DNA of 64,000 nucleotides from Romanomermis culicivorax (Eukaryota > Nematoda > Enoplea > Mermithida > Mermithidae). The notes beneath the pieces were generated by a model that was not told the origin of the DNA, searched no databases, and saw only the letters and a list, made by a program, of their open reading frames with translations. Each line of letters opens with the position of its first letter. Position 1 is the stretch's first letter. Below, in pieces: positions 1 to 16,997 of the stretch. The stretch lies in NCBI GenBank assembly GCA_963922205.1, contig CAWUHX010000251.1:1-64000 (forward strand), written 5' to 3'. Both the position numbers and the translations under genes were made by a program.

Positions 1-16
1 CACACTCTATCAGATT

Positions 17-41
17 AAGCAGTGGTATCAACGCAGAGTAC
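17..41 (+). other. SMART cDNA/PCR primer sequence (library artefact)
   Basis: The 25 bases beginning AAGCAGTGGTATCAACGCAG are, from memory, an exact match to the SMART/template-switch primer used in cDNA and whole-genome amplification kits. This is not natural genomic sequence. It lies 17 bases from the window start, immediately beyond the intron of the truncated MAT gene, so the first 40 or so bases are probably adapter plus chimeric sequence. The match is long enough that chance is very unlikely. Confidence 0.9.
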
Positions 42-187
42 TGAGAATCCGTATAACACATAAGATCGAATGTTACCCGGTCATGTGTCATCTGATTTTG
101 GATAATCTCGATTATAATAACAGAGAGAAATGTAGTTACCGAAACTTTTTAATCATTCTTCGTGCGGGCGACTATGAAATGAATTAC

Positions 188-2849
188 CTGAGTTTTAGAA
201 TCAGGCCGAGCCCAAGCGAACGTTTTGTCACGACGCAATTCATGCAAACGAGCATTCAACTTATGAGCCAAAATTAGGGTGAGCGGCATACATTCGTCGC
301 ACTCGTCGGTAGCATAACCGAACATCAGACCCTAGAAAAACGACTCACTTTAGTTTTACTTGATTATGAACAACATTTTGAAAAAAGTGCATTCAAAATG
401 CTCAGCTAAGGTCAGAAGATGAAAAATTACGTTGAAGTTGATCATGCCACGTTGGTAAAACTGCAACATAGATCATACATGTAACGGGGCTCCGAGGTCT
501 GGGGGGGGGCGACTTATTCGGGGCCGGGGGTCAGTAATTTCCAGAAGTTTAGGGGGAGGGATCTCTCAAGGGAAAAAAATTCGATTTTTTCACGAGAGAA
601 GTCCGAAAAATAGTTCAAAAAATACTAATTTTTTCCTAAAAAGATCGAAAAAAAGTATTCATGGCGCGAAGCGCCAAGAAAATTCACATTTTTTGTTCAA
701 AAATTGACATTTTTCAGTATTTTTCGGACCAAAAGTATGGGGGTCCCTACGGCTACCATATGGCTAGCCAATGGATTGGAAAATCCTGGAGGGGGGGCGG
801 TCGCCCAATGGCTAGCCATATGGTCGACGATTTCTGGGGGGGGGGGGTTCCAATAAAACTTCCCCCCAATTACATGTATGACATAGATGGTAATACTCGT
901 GCCAAAATCGTTTTTATTGATGGTTTAGTTTGTTGGAAAAATTGTTAAACCACAGCACTATGTTCATTTTTATGACGACTTTTTCTTCTTTCGGTCTCAT
1001 TTTCCTTCGTCATCTTCTCAATCATTGCTGGGGGGGCCAGTTTTATACGAATTTTAGGATATAAAGTCGACTCCGAACATACGTCTACATCAAAAAGCGG
1101 AAAATAATACTTTCGTTGCACTAATATAAATGCGGTACCTCAAATAGCGTCCGAGATACGAAACTAATTTAGTTTGACACCATCAAAATTTTTCAAAAAT
1201 GGAAAATCATTAATAACAAAAATGGTAAATCATTAATATTTAGTTTGGCACCATCAAAACTGTGAAAAATGGAAAATCATTAATATGGATTTTTTGGTAG
1301 AGAAGATGGTGAATTTTGAAAAGCTACGCATATTTTACTTGGTCCCCAGCACCGATTTCTTCTGGGGATTTATTTGCATATACTCCTGACGCAATTTCCG
1401 GCGTTTGACTCTCCAAACCGACGATGACACTGCAAGTTTTGTAATCGAATCCTTAAAAGGCAAGCCGTAGATCCATGTGATTGCAGGAGTCAAATTTGGA
1501 GTCTAACAAGGAGCGGATCCGGTGACTGGTCATAGTTTAGGGCTGTTAAAGAAAAAATGTCGAATTTTTTGCCGAAAAAATCTGAAAATCGTTTCGAAAA
1601 TAATTTTAATTTCACACGTCATGGAGTAGTTATTCAAGGCTAGCCTCAAAAAATTGACTCTTCCGACAAATTTGGGTCCAAAAAATAGCCTTTATCGAAC
1701 TAAAGCTGGACATTTTCAATCATTTTCCGTCGAGGGGTTAGCACTGATAACCACGTGGTTAGCCAGAGGATTGGCGGTCTTGGGGGGTCACCATATGGCA
1801 GTCATATGGTCAAAGATCTTTGGGAAGTTCATATGGAACGCCCCTACATGTATGTGTAGACATTCAACAGAAAACGTTAAACGTTTATGGTTCCTTCAGC
1901 GAAAAATTAGGTATTACCTTATTTTGTTTTTATTGTTTTTGTTTTGTTTTTCATGTTTTGTAATGTAAATTTTTTGTTTTTATATGGAATAGCTAACATG
2001 GAAACTTTTTGCGCTGATCGATGAGAATTAAAGTTAGTTATCATGTCACTACAGTGCAGACTACCCCATAGGGAGGGGTTTGAGGGGGGTATTACCCCCA
2101 CTAAAGACCTAAAAATTGATCACTGGCTGATTTTGAAAAAAATGACGTGTTTAGTGGAACTTTTGCCACACTACCCCGCAATTTTTTTAATTTACTCCTA
2201 CCTGAAAATCTGAGCTTGGGGACGTCTGCTACAGTGGGTCTCCAAAAAATTAGCTCATCATCTGCAATATTACCCATAGAACTATCAGTGTAACCAATTT
2301 TTTCTACGACTTTTCTGACCACGGAAACATAATCGACGATCGCTTTGCTCGTAATTTCGCCAATCAGCAAGACCATTCCAGTTTTGGTGACAGTTTCTTT
2401 TGAAGAAAAAATTTTTTTCAATGATAAGACGAAATGAAAGTACGGTCATAAACTTTCACCACAAGCGACTTTAGCATCCGGATCTTGCTCCAAATGAGCG
2501 TCCAGAATGGCGTCACTAACTTGATCGCATAACTTATCTTGAAGATAAATTTATCATCAGTAGCATACTATCAAGTGTACCAAAAATAATGATTACGTGA
2601 TGTGATGTACGTATGTATGTAAAATATTAATTTACTCCACATAAATCTAACTCATCTAGACATCTTGGCATTTGGAAAAGAAATTGACAATTTGTTATTG
2701 AAGAGTGAACAAAATGACTGTCTTGAGAAAATCTACCAACCTGGATGGCCTTCCCCGACGCTCTCCGACGTGAACAGGAATATATCTTGGATTCCTGCGT
2801 CCCCGGTTCGACCGCCCTGGCAAACGCAAGTTGTGGAAGCGGTGGCCAT
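188..2849 (-). CDS. S-adenosylmethionine synthase (methionine adenosyltransferase), 5' part, five exons
   Basis: Makes S-adenosylmethionine from ATP and methionine in the cytosol. Five exons are readable: 2849-2741, 2537-2460, 2396-2274, 1451-1339 and 331-188. They sum to 567 nt (189 codons) in one frame. The start is the ATG at 2849 (AGCAATGG context), giving [13 protein letters not shown]. Family motifs in order: [12 protein letters not shown] (ATP/Mg site) across exons 1-2, [32 protein letters not shown] across exons 2-3, then the signature [15 protein letters not shown] across exons 4-5, and finally [20 protein letters not shown] and ARPDSKTQ at the last visible codons. The family is normally about 390 residues, so roughly the C-terminal half, including the GGGAFSxKD signature, is off the left edge. 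Introns begin GT; acceptors of introns 1-3 end in AAG and intron 4 ends in TAG. Introns 3 and 4 carry dispersed repeats. Identification is confident; exon ends were set by phase and homology. Confidence 0.92.
475..885. repeat. Dispersed G-run repeat, copy 1 (inside MAT intron)
   Basis: Contains long G runs, the hairpin GGCGCGAAGCGCC at 663-675 and paired CATATGGCTAGCC-like words. Its left part (TGTAACGGGGCTCCGAGGTCTG, then a G run, then GCCGGGG) recurs at 23268-23340 and its right part (GGGGCGGTC.CCCAATGGCT) recurs at 23640-23665. A diverged relative lies at 1540-1860. No protein frame in it is convincing. Confidence 0.6.
1540..1865. repeat. Dispersed repeat, diverged copy (inside MAT intron)
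   Basis: Shares with 475-885 the order of an AATTTTTT-rich stretch, a paired CATATGG word, a G run and a closing ACATGTATG word. It lies in the intron between MAT exons 4 and 3. The short frames across it are not supported as genes. Confidence 0.45.
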
Positions 2850-5220
2850 TGCTGATCGCAGAACTGAATGCAGGAGTGAAGATTTGGGCTATTTTCCGTA
2901 ATAAATCGTAAACAGACTGCTTGTAAACTAGCCTGTTGAAAAAGATCAATAGATTACAATCACCAGGAAATAGTATTACGCATGACGTTAACAAAAGATG
3001 TCAGAATTTCATGGGCGCACGTACTCTTAGCTGGGTTGAGGAAGATTTCTAATCGATCTACAGCTCATAATGAAAGCACTATGGAAGACTGCAAATCTTA
3101 ATGACCGCAGTATACTCAGTAATTCAAATGAGCGACTGCCGCCCAAAAATCGGGTTCATTGATCTACTGCATACTGATTTTCATAGGTTGGTAATGAAAA
3201 ATTTCACAGTTAGATTTAAATAACAATTGGCAAAAAGTGTCTGCCTTATTTTAAATATATACGAGAACTGAAAGCAAATGACCACAAGAATTTTGGGCCA
3301 ATGATCTTAATAGCACCCTGGAAGCGTGTGGAAAAGAAGAAAAGTAGCATGATCAAAATTATGAAGCGGAAGAAATCACCTTCAAGCATCAATGTAATCA
3401 TTCACTGGTTTGAGTTCTGATTTTCAGCAGGATCCTTTTGAAATCTTAGCGAAATACAAAGTATCTTTGACGGCGTAAAATATTTTCCAGGATTGCTATA
3501 ACTGATTCTTCCATGTTTTCATGTTTTCGATCATCTAATTTAACTTTATTTGTTCTTAGTCTTTAACTTTATTACGTATTATCTACCCTTTTCTCCTCTA
3601 AGACCCTTTATTTCTCCCCTCATTCAAAATATTTCACTTCTGCACCATTGGCTAATCCATTTTTAATTTTTTCTTATACAAATAAAAATGATCGGAAGTG
3701 ATACTGCTTTCTCACACAAGTAGCGACATTTGACCTGCAAAGACATGAAGTTTGCTTTTCCAAAAGCATCCGTGTCTTACATAATAGCGCAAATGGACAA
3801 ACTTTATTCAAAACTTCATATTCAAATGGACATTTTCATGTGAGGTCTGTAAGATCTTGAGAATGTAGATAATTTATTCTGTCTTCAAAATTCTGGGAAC
3901 GTGCGAAGTTGCATGCAAAAAAAGTAATATTTCTTTGTGAAACTATGTGCTTCCTCCATAGGAAAGCTTTTTCTGTATATAGAAAAATATGAATAGATTT
4001 TCCGCATGTTGAAAAACTCACAACTGATAATGATATATGTGTATTACTCGCAAACGTATACTTTTCAATGGTTAATAAAAATTGAATTTTATAAAGCAGT
4101 CAGTTTTGATTCAAATCATATAGTACGCCAAGTAAAGACGGACGCCAAATTGGGACATAAAATGGACACCATCATGAGACTAATACGCCAAGTTGAGAAG
4201 GACGCCAAAGTAGGGAGGAGGCCAAGTTAGAATGGACGAGAAGCTCGTTCAGGATACAATAAGCAAGTTGCCCAGGTTCGAAAAAGCTATTTTTAGTTCC
4301 CTTGCTCTTTATTATTAGTTTATTGTTACATCTTCTTTGTTTATACTATCTCGCTTTTTTATTTTACCGTGATCTCTTTTTCTTATTCTGGAAGTTCGCT
4401 AACCAGAATGTCACACTCACTGTAAACACATTATACCCGGTGAAAATGTCATTTTTTAGAGAAAGGAGAATAGACGGAAAATAAGAACAAGAAGAAAAAA
4501 AGAACGAGAAAAGAAATGCGATAAAAAGAAACACAGGTAAGAGAAAAGAAGAAAAATGAAAAGTAGAAAATGAAATAAATGTAGTTTACAGAACAAAAAA
4601 CACGGAAAGAAATATAATTTGAGATCATGTGTGATAATTAAAAAATGCACAACAAAAACAACAAGTTTCGAAAAATACAAAAATTCTTGTAAAAGTGTGA
4701 TACAACCGACTTGGCCAAAAATTTCTGAGGCATGTCCACAAACTAACTAAAAGGATCTTGGTGAAAATATATCTTTTCTATCAGAACATAATGTGCAATT
4801 ATCATGAATGAAGACATGAAAAGTGAATACTAAATCATAATGAACTCGAGAAAACTATACGATATCAATGTACCAAAAACTGGTTTTTTAATTTTGGGCA
4901 TTTCAATATTGATATGACCATTTTCGATATTGATATCAAAACACATTGATACATCAAATTGGGATGTCATATATCCATCACATAACACTATTCATTATAT
5001 TATTTGGCCTGTACGTGGGGCTTTTGACGTTTGTAACAAACCGCATCCAAAACATTTAACCGTTGAGGAAATGTTCTATATTTTCCTTTTTTGAACATCC
5101 GATACACCCTTAATTTAATTTGTTCATTGATACCCGTACCCTTTTGGGTATTCGCTTTTTTCAACGATTCGATGTTTCTGGGTCTCGCTCTTACGGGGAC
5201 ACCTCGAACAAAATACCGTA
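2850..5220. other. Intergenic stretch upstream of MAT, no gene seen
   Basis: AT-rich sequence between the MAT start codon and the first copy of the CAGCGAAG repeat. All six frames are broken into short pieces. A short imperfect repetition of words like ACGCCAAGT(T/A)..GA(C/G)GCCAAA occurs at about 4125-4230. The MAT promoter should lie in the first few hundred bases, but I see no clear core element. Confidence 0.5.
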
Positions 5221-5224
5221 ATAA

Positions 5225-5900
5225 CTGTGCTTTCTGCATTCAGTCATCTTAAAAGGACATTCCGGTCGTTGGGATTTACTGCCTGGTCAAATAGTTCACG
5301 ATTTTCATTGATGGCTGCGGGAAGGTTTCACCCCTATTCAGCGGAACATACAACAGCGAAACCCAAAATAACGAGACTCAATACAGCGATTGTCAAAACA
5401 GCGAAGTCTCAGAACAGATTCACAAAATATCAAATTTACAAAAAAGTCATCTTCAGAATATAAAAAGGGAGATTGGGCTGGGTTGGCGCATGGCCTATTT
5501 GGTCCACCATTTCGATCTGGTGGATGCTGGTTGTCACACACTTTGGCACGAATCGACAGATTTCTGACATTATGGCTCTATAGCACGTGTTTTCACATTA
5601 CAGGCTTTTATTCTGATTTCCTCAATACGAACATATCTATACTTGCATGTCTTTTGTTTTTTTCCTTTATTGACTTATTCCCTTATTCTTCTTATTTTGA
5701 GCCACTTTTTGTTCGATTTTTTCAGGTTGTGTACTTTTGTTTTTTTGTTTTGCCTTTACTGCTTAATTATTTTGTTCATTTCATTTTACTTGACTATTTT
5801 ATTTTGTTTTATTTATTTCATTAATTTATTTTTTGAAATTGAGCTCAATAAAAAACAATTTTGATCGGGAATCCTTATGATAATTTTTTGCTTTTATTTT
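5225..5900. repeat. Dispersed repeat family with CAGCGAAG words, copy 1
   Basis: A block of repeated words (CAGCGAAAC, ACGAGACTCAATACAGCGA, AACAGCGAAG) is followed by a conserved stretch from about 5467 that begins GGGAGATTGGGC and contains TATTTGGTCC, GGTGGATGCTGGTTGTCACAC and CAGATTTCTGACAT. The same order recurs at 6120-6800 and, shorter, at 24190-24460. The following TTTTATT-rich tail is also shared with copy 2. No coding function is visible. Confidence 0.65.
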
Positions 5901-6119
5901 CTTCCGAACGTTTTGCAGAAACGTTTTTCTGACGGGTATTTTTTCGTGATTTTGAAATGGTCCCTTCGTGTATATCTACTGCACTGCACCACAGAAGCAA
6001 ATCTAATGGCCAAATGCAACTAAAAATTGAGTCTCAAAAATTAAAAACGTTTTCAATATACTTAATCTGCATATTTATTATAAAAAGGATGTGTGCGTTT
6101 ACTCTAACGCATAGAAGTT

Positions 6120-6800
6120 TTCACTATTTGCTCATTTGAGACTCCGCTGTTTTGAGAATCGCTGCGTTGTGGACACGCCTGGTTTCACCCACATTAAGCG
6201 AAAAACACAATCGCGAAACTCAATTCAGTGATTCTCTATTCAGCGAAGTTTCAATACGGAGATGTCTCAAAATAGCGACGTCCTAAAACAGCGAAGTCTA
6301 GTGGAAGAATGGAGATTGGGCGGGGGCGCATAGCCTATTTGGTCCTCCATTTCAATATGGTGGATGCTGGTTGTCACACACATTGGCACGAATAAACAGA
6401 TTTCTGACGTGTTTTCACATTTCAGGTTTTTATTCTGGTTTATGTATTATTAATATGTCTACATGCATGTTTTTATTTCTTTTTTCCTTTATTCACTTAT
6501 ATAGAGCCATTTTTTGTTAAATTTTTTCAGATTGCGTACTTCTGTCCAATTTTTTTACGTCTATCTACATCTTATTACATTTATTTCAATTTCTTTAGTG
6601 CTTTTTGTTTGACCTTTTCTGCTTAATTATTTCATCCTATTTGCTTCCATCATCAATATAACTTTTTTGCAATTGAGTTCCATACAAAACAACTTTAATG
6701 GGAATCCTCATGATAATTTTGTGCTTTTTTCTCAAACGTTTTTCCGATAAATTTTTCATTTTGGAATGGCCCGTTCGTGCATTCATACCGCAACTGCACA
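6120..6800. repeat. Dispersed repeat family with CAGCGAAG words, copy 2
   Basis: Direct copy of the 5225-5900 unit about 0.85 kb downstream: CAGCGAAG-type words, then GGAGATTGGGC, TATTTGGTCCTCC, GGTGGATGCTGGTTGTCACACACATTGGCACGAAT, then ACGTGTTTTCACATTTCAGG and a T-rich tail. It is diverged by many substitutions and small indels, so the duplication is not recent. Confidence 0.65.
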
Positions 6801-6917
6801 GAAGTATGCGAAACTTAGACGGCCAAATTTAACTGCAAAAACGATTAACAGGTCTAATTCGAATATTTATTACAGAAATTGTAAACGTTTCCTCCGATGC
6901 AAAGAACCCTTCAAGCC

Positions 6918-7730
6918 GGTATATACTTGCCCGTACGCACGTGCGCCGCCGATTTTTGAGCGGGCCCCGCAATTTGCGGCCCGGAAATTGAACGCACAAT
7001 CGTGCGCCACATTGCGGGTGCCGGGCGAAAAATTTGCGGGACCCAATAATTTTGCGCGTGCGGGCAAGTAGGAACCATTTCTACTTTTTCGCACATCTGT
7101 AATTCATGCGGATCAGGAACCACCGCCGCAGTACAGTAAAGTATTGTTTTTTGCCCATGGCGCACGATTGAACTTCATTTTTGAGCCCCCGTTGGCGCGA
7201 TGCAATCGCATGCGAATATTTTTAGCTTGTTTCTAAAACGGGAGAAAACTTTGGACTGTTTCCCAAGTTGGGAAAAGCATTTTCGGATGCACGGTAGAAA
7301 ATTCGAAAAACATTACGCGCGGAAAATACATGGCTACTGTGCCCGACGCGTTTCAAAACGCAATGTCATTTTGGGGGGAGGGGCACCGTTTTTTCCTCAA
7401 ATGGAGTGTTTTGAGGAAAAACATTTTGGGTATGGTTCTCATTGAGGAAAAGATTTTGGGGAATTCAAAACCGAAAAGATGCGTTTTGGTGGACTTAAAA
7501 GGGTACTAGTTTCTATCAGGCGCGGCCGTTAACATATCATACTTGTAAACTATCGTTTTTTGCTCATGGCGCACGATTGTACTTGATTTTCCAGCCCTCC
7601 CTCACACCTGTACGGTCAAGTATATTCAAATGCGGCCGCATGCGCTTTTTTAGCTGTAGTATATTTTGACAACCCGCATTTTGGCAGGTCGCAAAACTGC
7701 TCCGCACGTGCGTACGGGTAAGTATATACC
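6918..7730. repeat. 813-bp segment bounded by 28-bp inverted repeats
   Basis: 6918-6945 (starting GGTATATACTTGCCCGTACG) and 7703-7730 are inverted copies of each other with about one mismatch. The inside contains further paired words (CATGGCGCACGATTG near 7158 and 7566, AATCGCATGCG and GCGGCCGCATGCG) and GC-rich palindromes. I see no target-site duplication at the inverted-repeat ends, so it may be a rearranged foldback unit rather than an intact element. Confidence 0.6.
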
Positions 7731-7846
7731 CAGCTATACTTGGCGCTGTTTTCGGGACACGCCTCATGCCATACACGTGGTAAGACAGTACGAAAACAAA
7801 AACTGAAATAATCATCATTCTTGAAAAACGCGAGCCGTCCACATTT

Positions 7847-7852
7847 TTTATT
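7847..7852 (-). promoter_or_regulatory. Candidate polyadenylation signal of eEF2
   Basis: AATAAA on the minus strand about 170 nt downstream of the eEF2 stop codon. It is the first exact hexamer I found downstream on that strand. The position is reasonable for a 3' UTR, but there is no transcript evidence. Confidence 0.45.
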
Positions 7853-8023
7853 CAACCATTCCGACTTCAGCATTAGCTTTCTCCTCTGCTATAAATTAAT
7901 ATTTAACAAATAAAACGCCCAACATTACAAGGAAAACGAAATTGTTCATGCATAACAACGTTTCAGAATTTGGAATTTGTGATCCATTGTTAGACAAAGT
8001 GCGAGCGTTCTCTCCACCGTGGT

Positions 8024-12915
<4,892 letters not shown>

Positions 12916-13790
12916 CTATTAAATGTAATTATATTTTTCTATTATTTTTTACATCTCAATGACAATTGAATTATGACACATGTATGCGGAAAACTTCACT
13001 TTGTATTCAAAATTTCATCGCTAACTTTGCACTTATGGCCAATTCTGTTATTTTATGACCCGAAAATCGGAATGTTCGTACATTCAAACTTTAAATCATG
13101 TACTGAAAACTAGAAGGTGGATATGACTCTAATCACATGTACCTGTAGGAAATCCGACCGATTGAAGAAGGTAATCCCAAACTTTTGGGGTGACGGTCCA
13201 AAAATTTCCAAAAATGGGGGGGGGGGGGGAAGTGTGGTCAACTTGACCAGACTGCAATACCACCGATAACAGCTATTTCGAGCTAAAAAACAATTTTGAG
13301 CAACAAATTAAGAAGCAAGAAAACCAACGAATATTCAGATTTCACCTAGAAGGACCTCCTCCATTTCCAGCGTGGATCTAAATTATATATCTGATTAGGG
13401 TCAACAATTTACATGACACTTTTCAGGTGTGGGTTGTTTGGATAAACGGACATATCGATTTCCAGTAAAGATTAGTCAAAATGCAAAAGACTGAGTTCGG
13501 TTCTTCATAACTTATAGCCCTGAAAGCCTGGCGACGACATTACTGTATCAGACATTTGCCGGTGAAAACTATACTCCCCCATTCGAGAGAAAATAATACT
13601 TTTCAGAAATGATTGTCGGAAACAAATAGATTGTCATATTTATTGTTTTCAAATGGTTCTAGCTAATAAATTGCATATTGTAGGTCATTCGAAAGTGTTC
13701 GGTGGTGTTGTAGTGTCTAATGTCAAATAAACCGACAGAAAAACCCATCCAGACAAATAAAAATTCGAAATTTTCAAACGTGAGTTTGTA
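12916..13790. other. Upstream flank of eEF2, no gene seen
   Basis: Should hold the intron that separates the initiator exon from the first visible eEF2 exon. It contains a copy of the G-run repeat at 13140-13250 (ATCCGACCGATTGAAGAAGG, then ACTTTTGGGG, then a G run). I could not find a convincing ATG followed by a GTRAG donor on the minus strand in this stretch. Confidence 0.4.
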
Positions 13791-13795
13791 TCGAC

Positions 13796-13976
13796 CCTTT
13801 TTTAGTCCTCTAGCTTGTTAGAAACTTCAGCACAACAGCACATTGGCCATATAATCAAATCAATCATTATTTCTAAGAAACGTGAATTAATGCTCCAATT
13901 GACAACAAGAACCTAAAATTGACAACAAGAACCTTTTTAGTCCTCTAGCTTGTTAGAAACTTCAGCACAACAGCAA
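13796..13976. repeat. Short direct repeat pair
   Basis: The word starting TTTTTAGTCCTCTAGCTTGT and continuing TAGAAACTTCAGCACAACAGCA occurs at about 13799-13841 and again at 13931-13973. Between them the phrase AATTGACAACAAGAACCT is itself tandemly doubled (13898-13932). This looks like local slippage or unequal exchange in a non-coding region. Confidence 0.7.
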
Positions 13977-15960
13977 TATGCTAATTAGATTCCAAACTTA
14001 AATTTAATAAAAATGATCAAGAAGTTGAGGCTGCAGTTTTGTAGCTAATATTCATCAGATTTCAGCAATTTTTTTCACTAGATACAGCTTGGCAACAGCT
14101 TCCAATTAGTATATAACACATCACCTATAATCCAGTAATTTATCTCAAATTATGCAAATTAGATATATATACAGTGTTGGCCAACTTAATTATCCTCAAG
14201 ATTTTTTATTCCAAGTTTTTTAATGAGAACTTTACAATGATAACATACTAATGCAGATGAGTACATACATTTTGAGTATGACATAATTTTTTTTATTTGG
14301 TTGGACTGCATTTTTTAGTTTCCCGTTTTTTGGTTAATAGCAATACTCTTAATGCATAGGCTAAATGAGACACCCTTTCTCTTGTACATTACTTTGAAAT
14401 CAAAAACGATTTTTACTTCAATATCAACTAATGAACCACGTGCTCCTAACAGGGATTTCCCTCATCATTTATGTTTTGAATATAATTTGCATATTTGTGA
14501 CCAATTATTACGTACCAATGACATGTTACATGTTTTTCGAAAGCTCTTATTGAGCTGTATTTGATGAAAAAATTATCATGAAAATTCGATAAATATTAGC
14601 CATAAAACCGCAGCCTGCAGTTAAGGATAATTTTTATTGAATTTTATTTTTAGAACATATAGAAAGTACCGTTGGTCTCAGCGACCCTGGTCCCCACCGT
14701 ACTTTGTGCACGAACGTGTAGAAAGTACGCCGCGCCGTACTTTGGTTCACCTGTACAAAATATGGTCGACGGACCCTCCTATACTTGACGTGTGTGTAGA
14801 AAGTACGGATCCGCCAAACTGCAATTATGCCCTTTTCCCCAATTTTTAAGAGTTCGGGAGGATATTGAGTATGGAGTTTGCCAAGTTGGGGGCGGGGGTT
14901 CCGTCACTTGGGTATAGGGTTCGACCAAGTTCGTGAGTCCTCCAACCCCCTCTCTAATTATAGGTATGTGGCGTAGTTTTAGTCGAAAAACGGTGCTAAC
15001 AACGTCAAACATTAAAACTAAGAATTTCATTTTTCAATCATAATCCCACTGAATATACATAAGAAGTTTTGAGTTCGTATTAATATACATGTTGGTTGCG
15101 ATAACACAAATATACTATTCGTAGCCCGCGTTTGAGACTAATAACGGTAATTAACGTGTGTGTATTGATTCAACCAAGAAAAATTGTGCTTTCAACATTT
15201 TAATGTTTAAAAATCAAGAAAATTGAGCTATGCGATAACCATGTTTCAGCAGTGTTTTTTGTGAAACATGGTTTTTGGCACACAAAAAATTTGGAATGGC
15301 ACAACAAATTTTGAGCAATTGAGCGAAATGGCTCAAAATTATTTACAGATTAGAAACTAAATTTTTCCGCTTTAAAAGCATTCCCAGGATAGGAAAGTGG
15401 AAACGCATAACTTTTATCGTTGTAGCAAACTTACAGGTTGTCAATGACTAATAAATCAGTTGGAGTTTGTTTTTCTAGGGCTGCGCTAATAAAAGATCGG
15501 CCGCGCAAAAAGCGCTAATGACCACATTTTCATTTTAGAATTTACTACGATGAATATAGTTTTACCATGAAATGTTGTCTTGGTTTAAAACAAGTTTACA
15601 ATACATTTCTCAATAATGCTCAATACGATCATTAACAACTTCACCACTAATGTAAAAAGAAAGAAACTACTATGCACTAATAAAATTTTTTGCGCTGATG
15701 GAGTCAAAGTGACATCAGCGGCACCGCTAAAAAACACTGATAGGAATTCTCAACTTCCTCTATTCATTTAGTGGCGTTGAGACATGAATTTCTAGTTTTT
15801 GATTTTTGATTCAAAGAGAATGATGGACATTGTTGGCAAAATTTTCGACCAAAATGCACGCAACGTTTGGCTTAATTCTCTTCCGGAGTAAGCATTCATA
15901 GGCATCTTTAGATCGTCGTTAGCAAAAATATTTGCAGAGGAAAATTGAGTAAGTGTAACA
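13977..15960. other. Gene-poor AT-rich stretch
   Basis: No supported gene. It contains inverted words related to AGGCTGCAGTTTTGTAGC (14028) and AAACCGCAGCCTGCAG (14604). At 14660-14950 there is a repeat piece with recurring GAAAGTAC.G words followed by GGTTCCGTCACTTGGGTATAGGG. At 15243-15300 there is a hairpin-like pair (GTTTCAGCAGTG and TTTGTGAAACATGG). Confidence 0.35.
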
Positions 15961-15964
15961 TTTA

Positions 15965-16515
15965 ATTGAAGGATGCCCTCAACTTGGTCAACCCAATACC
16001 ACCCTCACCCCACAAACTCAGAAAAAATGGGAAGTTATATACCTTTCGTGGGATAATTTTCGAAATTTTTTCGACTTTTATGCTATTTTTTTCGCCCCTC
16101 CTAAAAAATTGGAAACTTTGAGACCCCAATCTCACAATTTCGGGTTTACCCCCTCGTAAACTGCTCGAACCTTTTAGAGGTTCGCGACTATCCATTTCTT
16201 GTAAATCGTTAACTATTTTCAGGCAGTTTTTTCTCACTGACGTAATTAGATGAGAAATAGGGTGGGTAGCCATACCTGTAACAGGTTCGACCAGTTGGGA
16301 GGAGGGTAAACCCAAAATTTTGGGGTGGGGTCCCAACATTCCCAAAATTTCGGGGAGGGGAGCCAAAACCCCTAAAAGTCGCAAAAATTCCGAAAATTTC
16401 CCTAAAAAGGCCATAAAAGCCACTTTTTTCTCAAGTTTATACGGGTTGGGGGGGAGGGGTTGCGTATGGGATTGGCAGGGTTGGCGGGCGTTGGGTTTTT
16501 GGGTTGGCAAATAGG
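15965..16515. repeat. G-run/AATTTTC dispersed repeat copy
   Basis: The stretch from CCTGTAACAGGTTCGACCAG (16275) through TAAACCCAAAATTTTGGGG, TTCCCAAAATTTCGGGG and AAAAGGCCATAAAAG recurs in reverse orientation at about 22870-23085. Inverted internal symmetry and G runs give spurious proline- or glycine-rich frames on both strands, which I do not call as genes. Confidence 0.6.
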
Positions 16516-16678
16516 ACATTTCTGGATTTTAAAAAAAATACTCTTCTTTTCATTCTGTTCTCAAAAATAAAGTTAATTCCTGATTCAACAATCAAAATGA
16601 GAGTTGACCCAACTTTAGTGACTGCAATGCAGTCTGTTCTGGCACTGACATGACAACAGAGTTAAGATGAGATCACAC

Positions 16679-16997
16679 ACTAAGCATTAGGGACGAAGTG
16701 TTAGCCCTCTTTTGATTGGCCGAAATTACCGCCCCCTTGTTGATCGGTCAAAATTTTTGAGATTTCGAAAATATATTACATATATGCGTTTTATATGGTT
16801 TTAACTAACAACTTCATTTGGAAGAGCCTCAACAGCACTGCGCCCTTCGGGCGCCGGGCGCAGCTGCTGTACCCTAAGCCTAAACAAAATTTTAAAGGAA
16901 AAATTAATGGAAAATACATATTAGGCGAAAAACCGTCTGGGGGCGGTAATTTCGGCCAATCAGAAGAGGCCTAACACTTCGTCCCTAATGCTTAGTA
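16679..16997. mobile_element. 319-bp MITE with long TIRs and 8-bp TSD
   Basis: The left end ACTAAGCATTAGGGACGAAG (16679) and right end CTTCGTCCCTAATGCTTAGT (16977-16996) are inverted copies. The similarity continues inward through TAG.CCTCTT.TGATTGGCCGAAATTACCGCCCCC for about 65 bp per arm. Immediate flanks carry a perfect 8-bp direct duplication, GATCACAC (16671-16678 and 16998-17005). The 8-bp TSD is typical of hAT-type transposases, although P-type elements also make 8 bp. There is no room for a transposase, so it is non-autonomous. The centre has a GC-rich hairpin (CTGCGCCCTTCGGGCGCCGG). Confidence 0.9.

Noticed and set aside
15962-16519. 185-codon minus-strand frame
   Set aside because: Lies wholly in a dispersed G-run repeat that recurs inverted near 23 kb; low complexity, no family resemblance.
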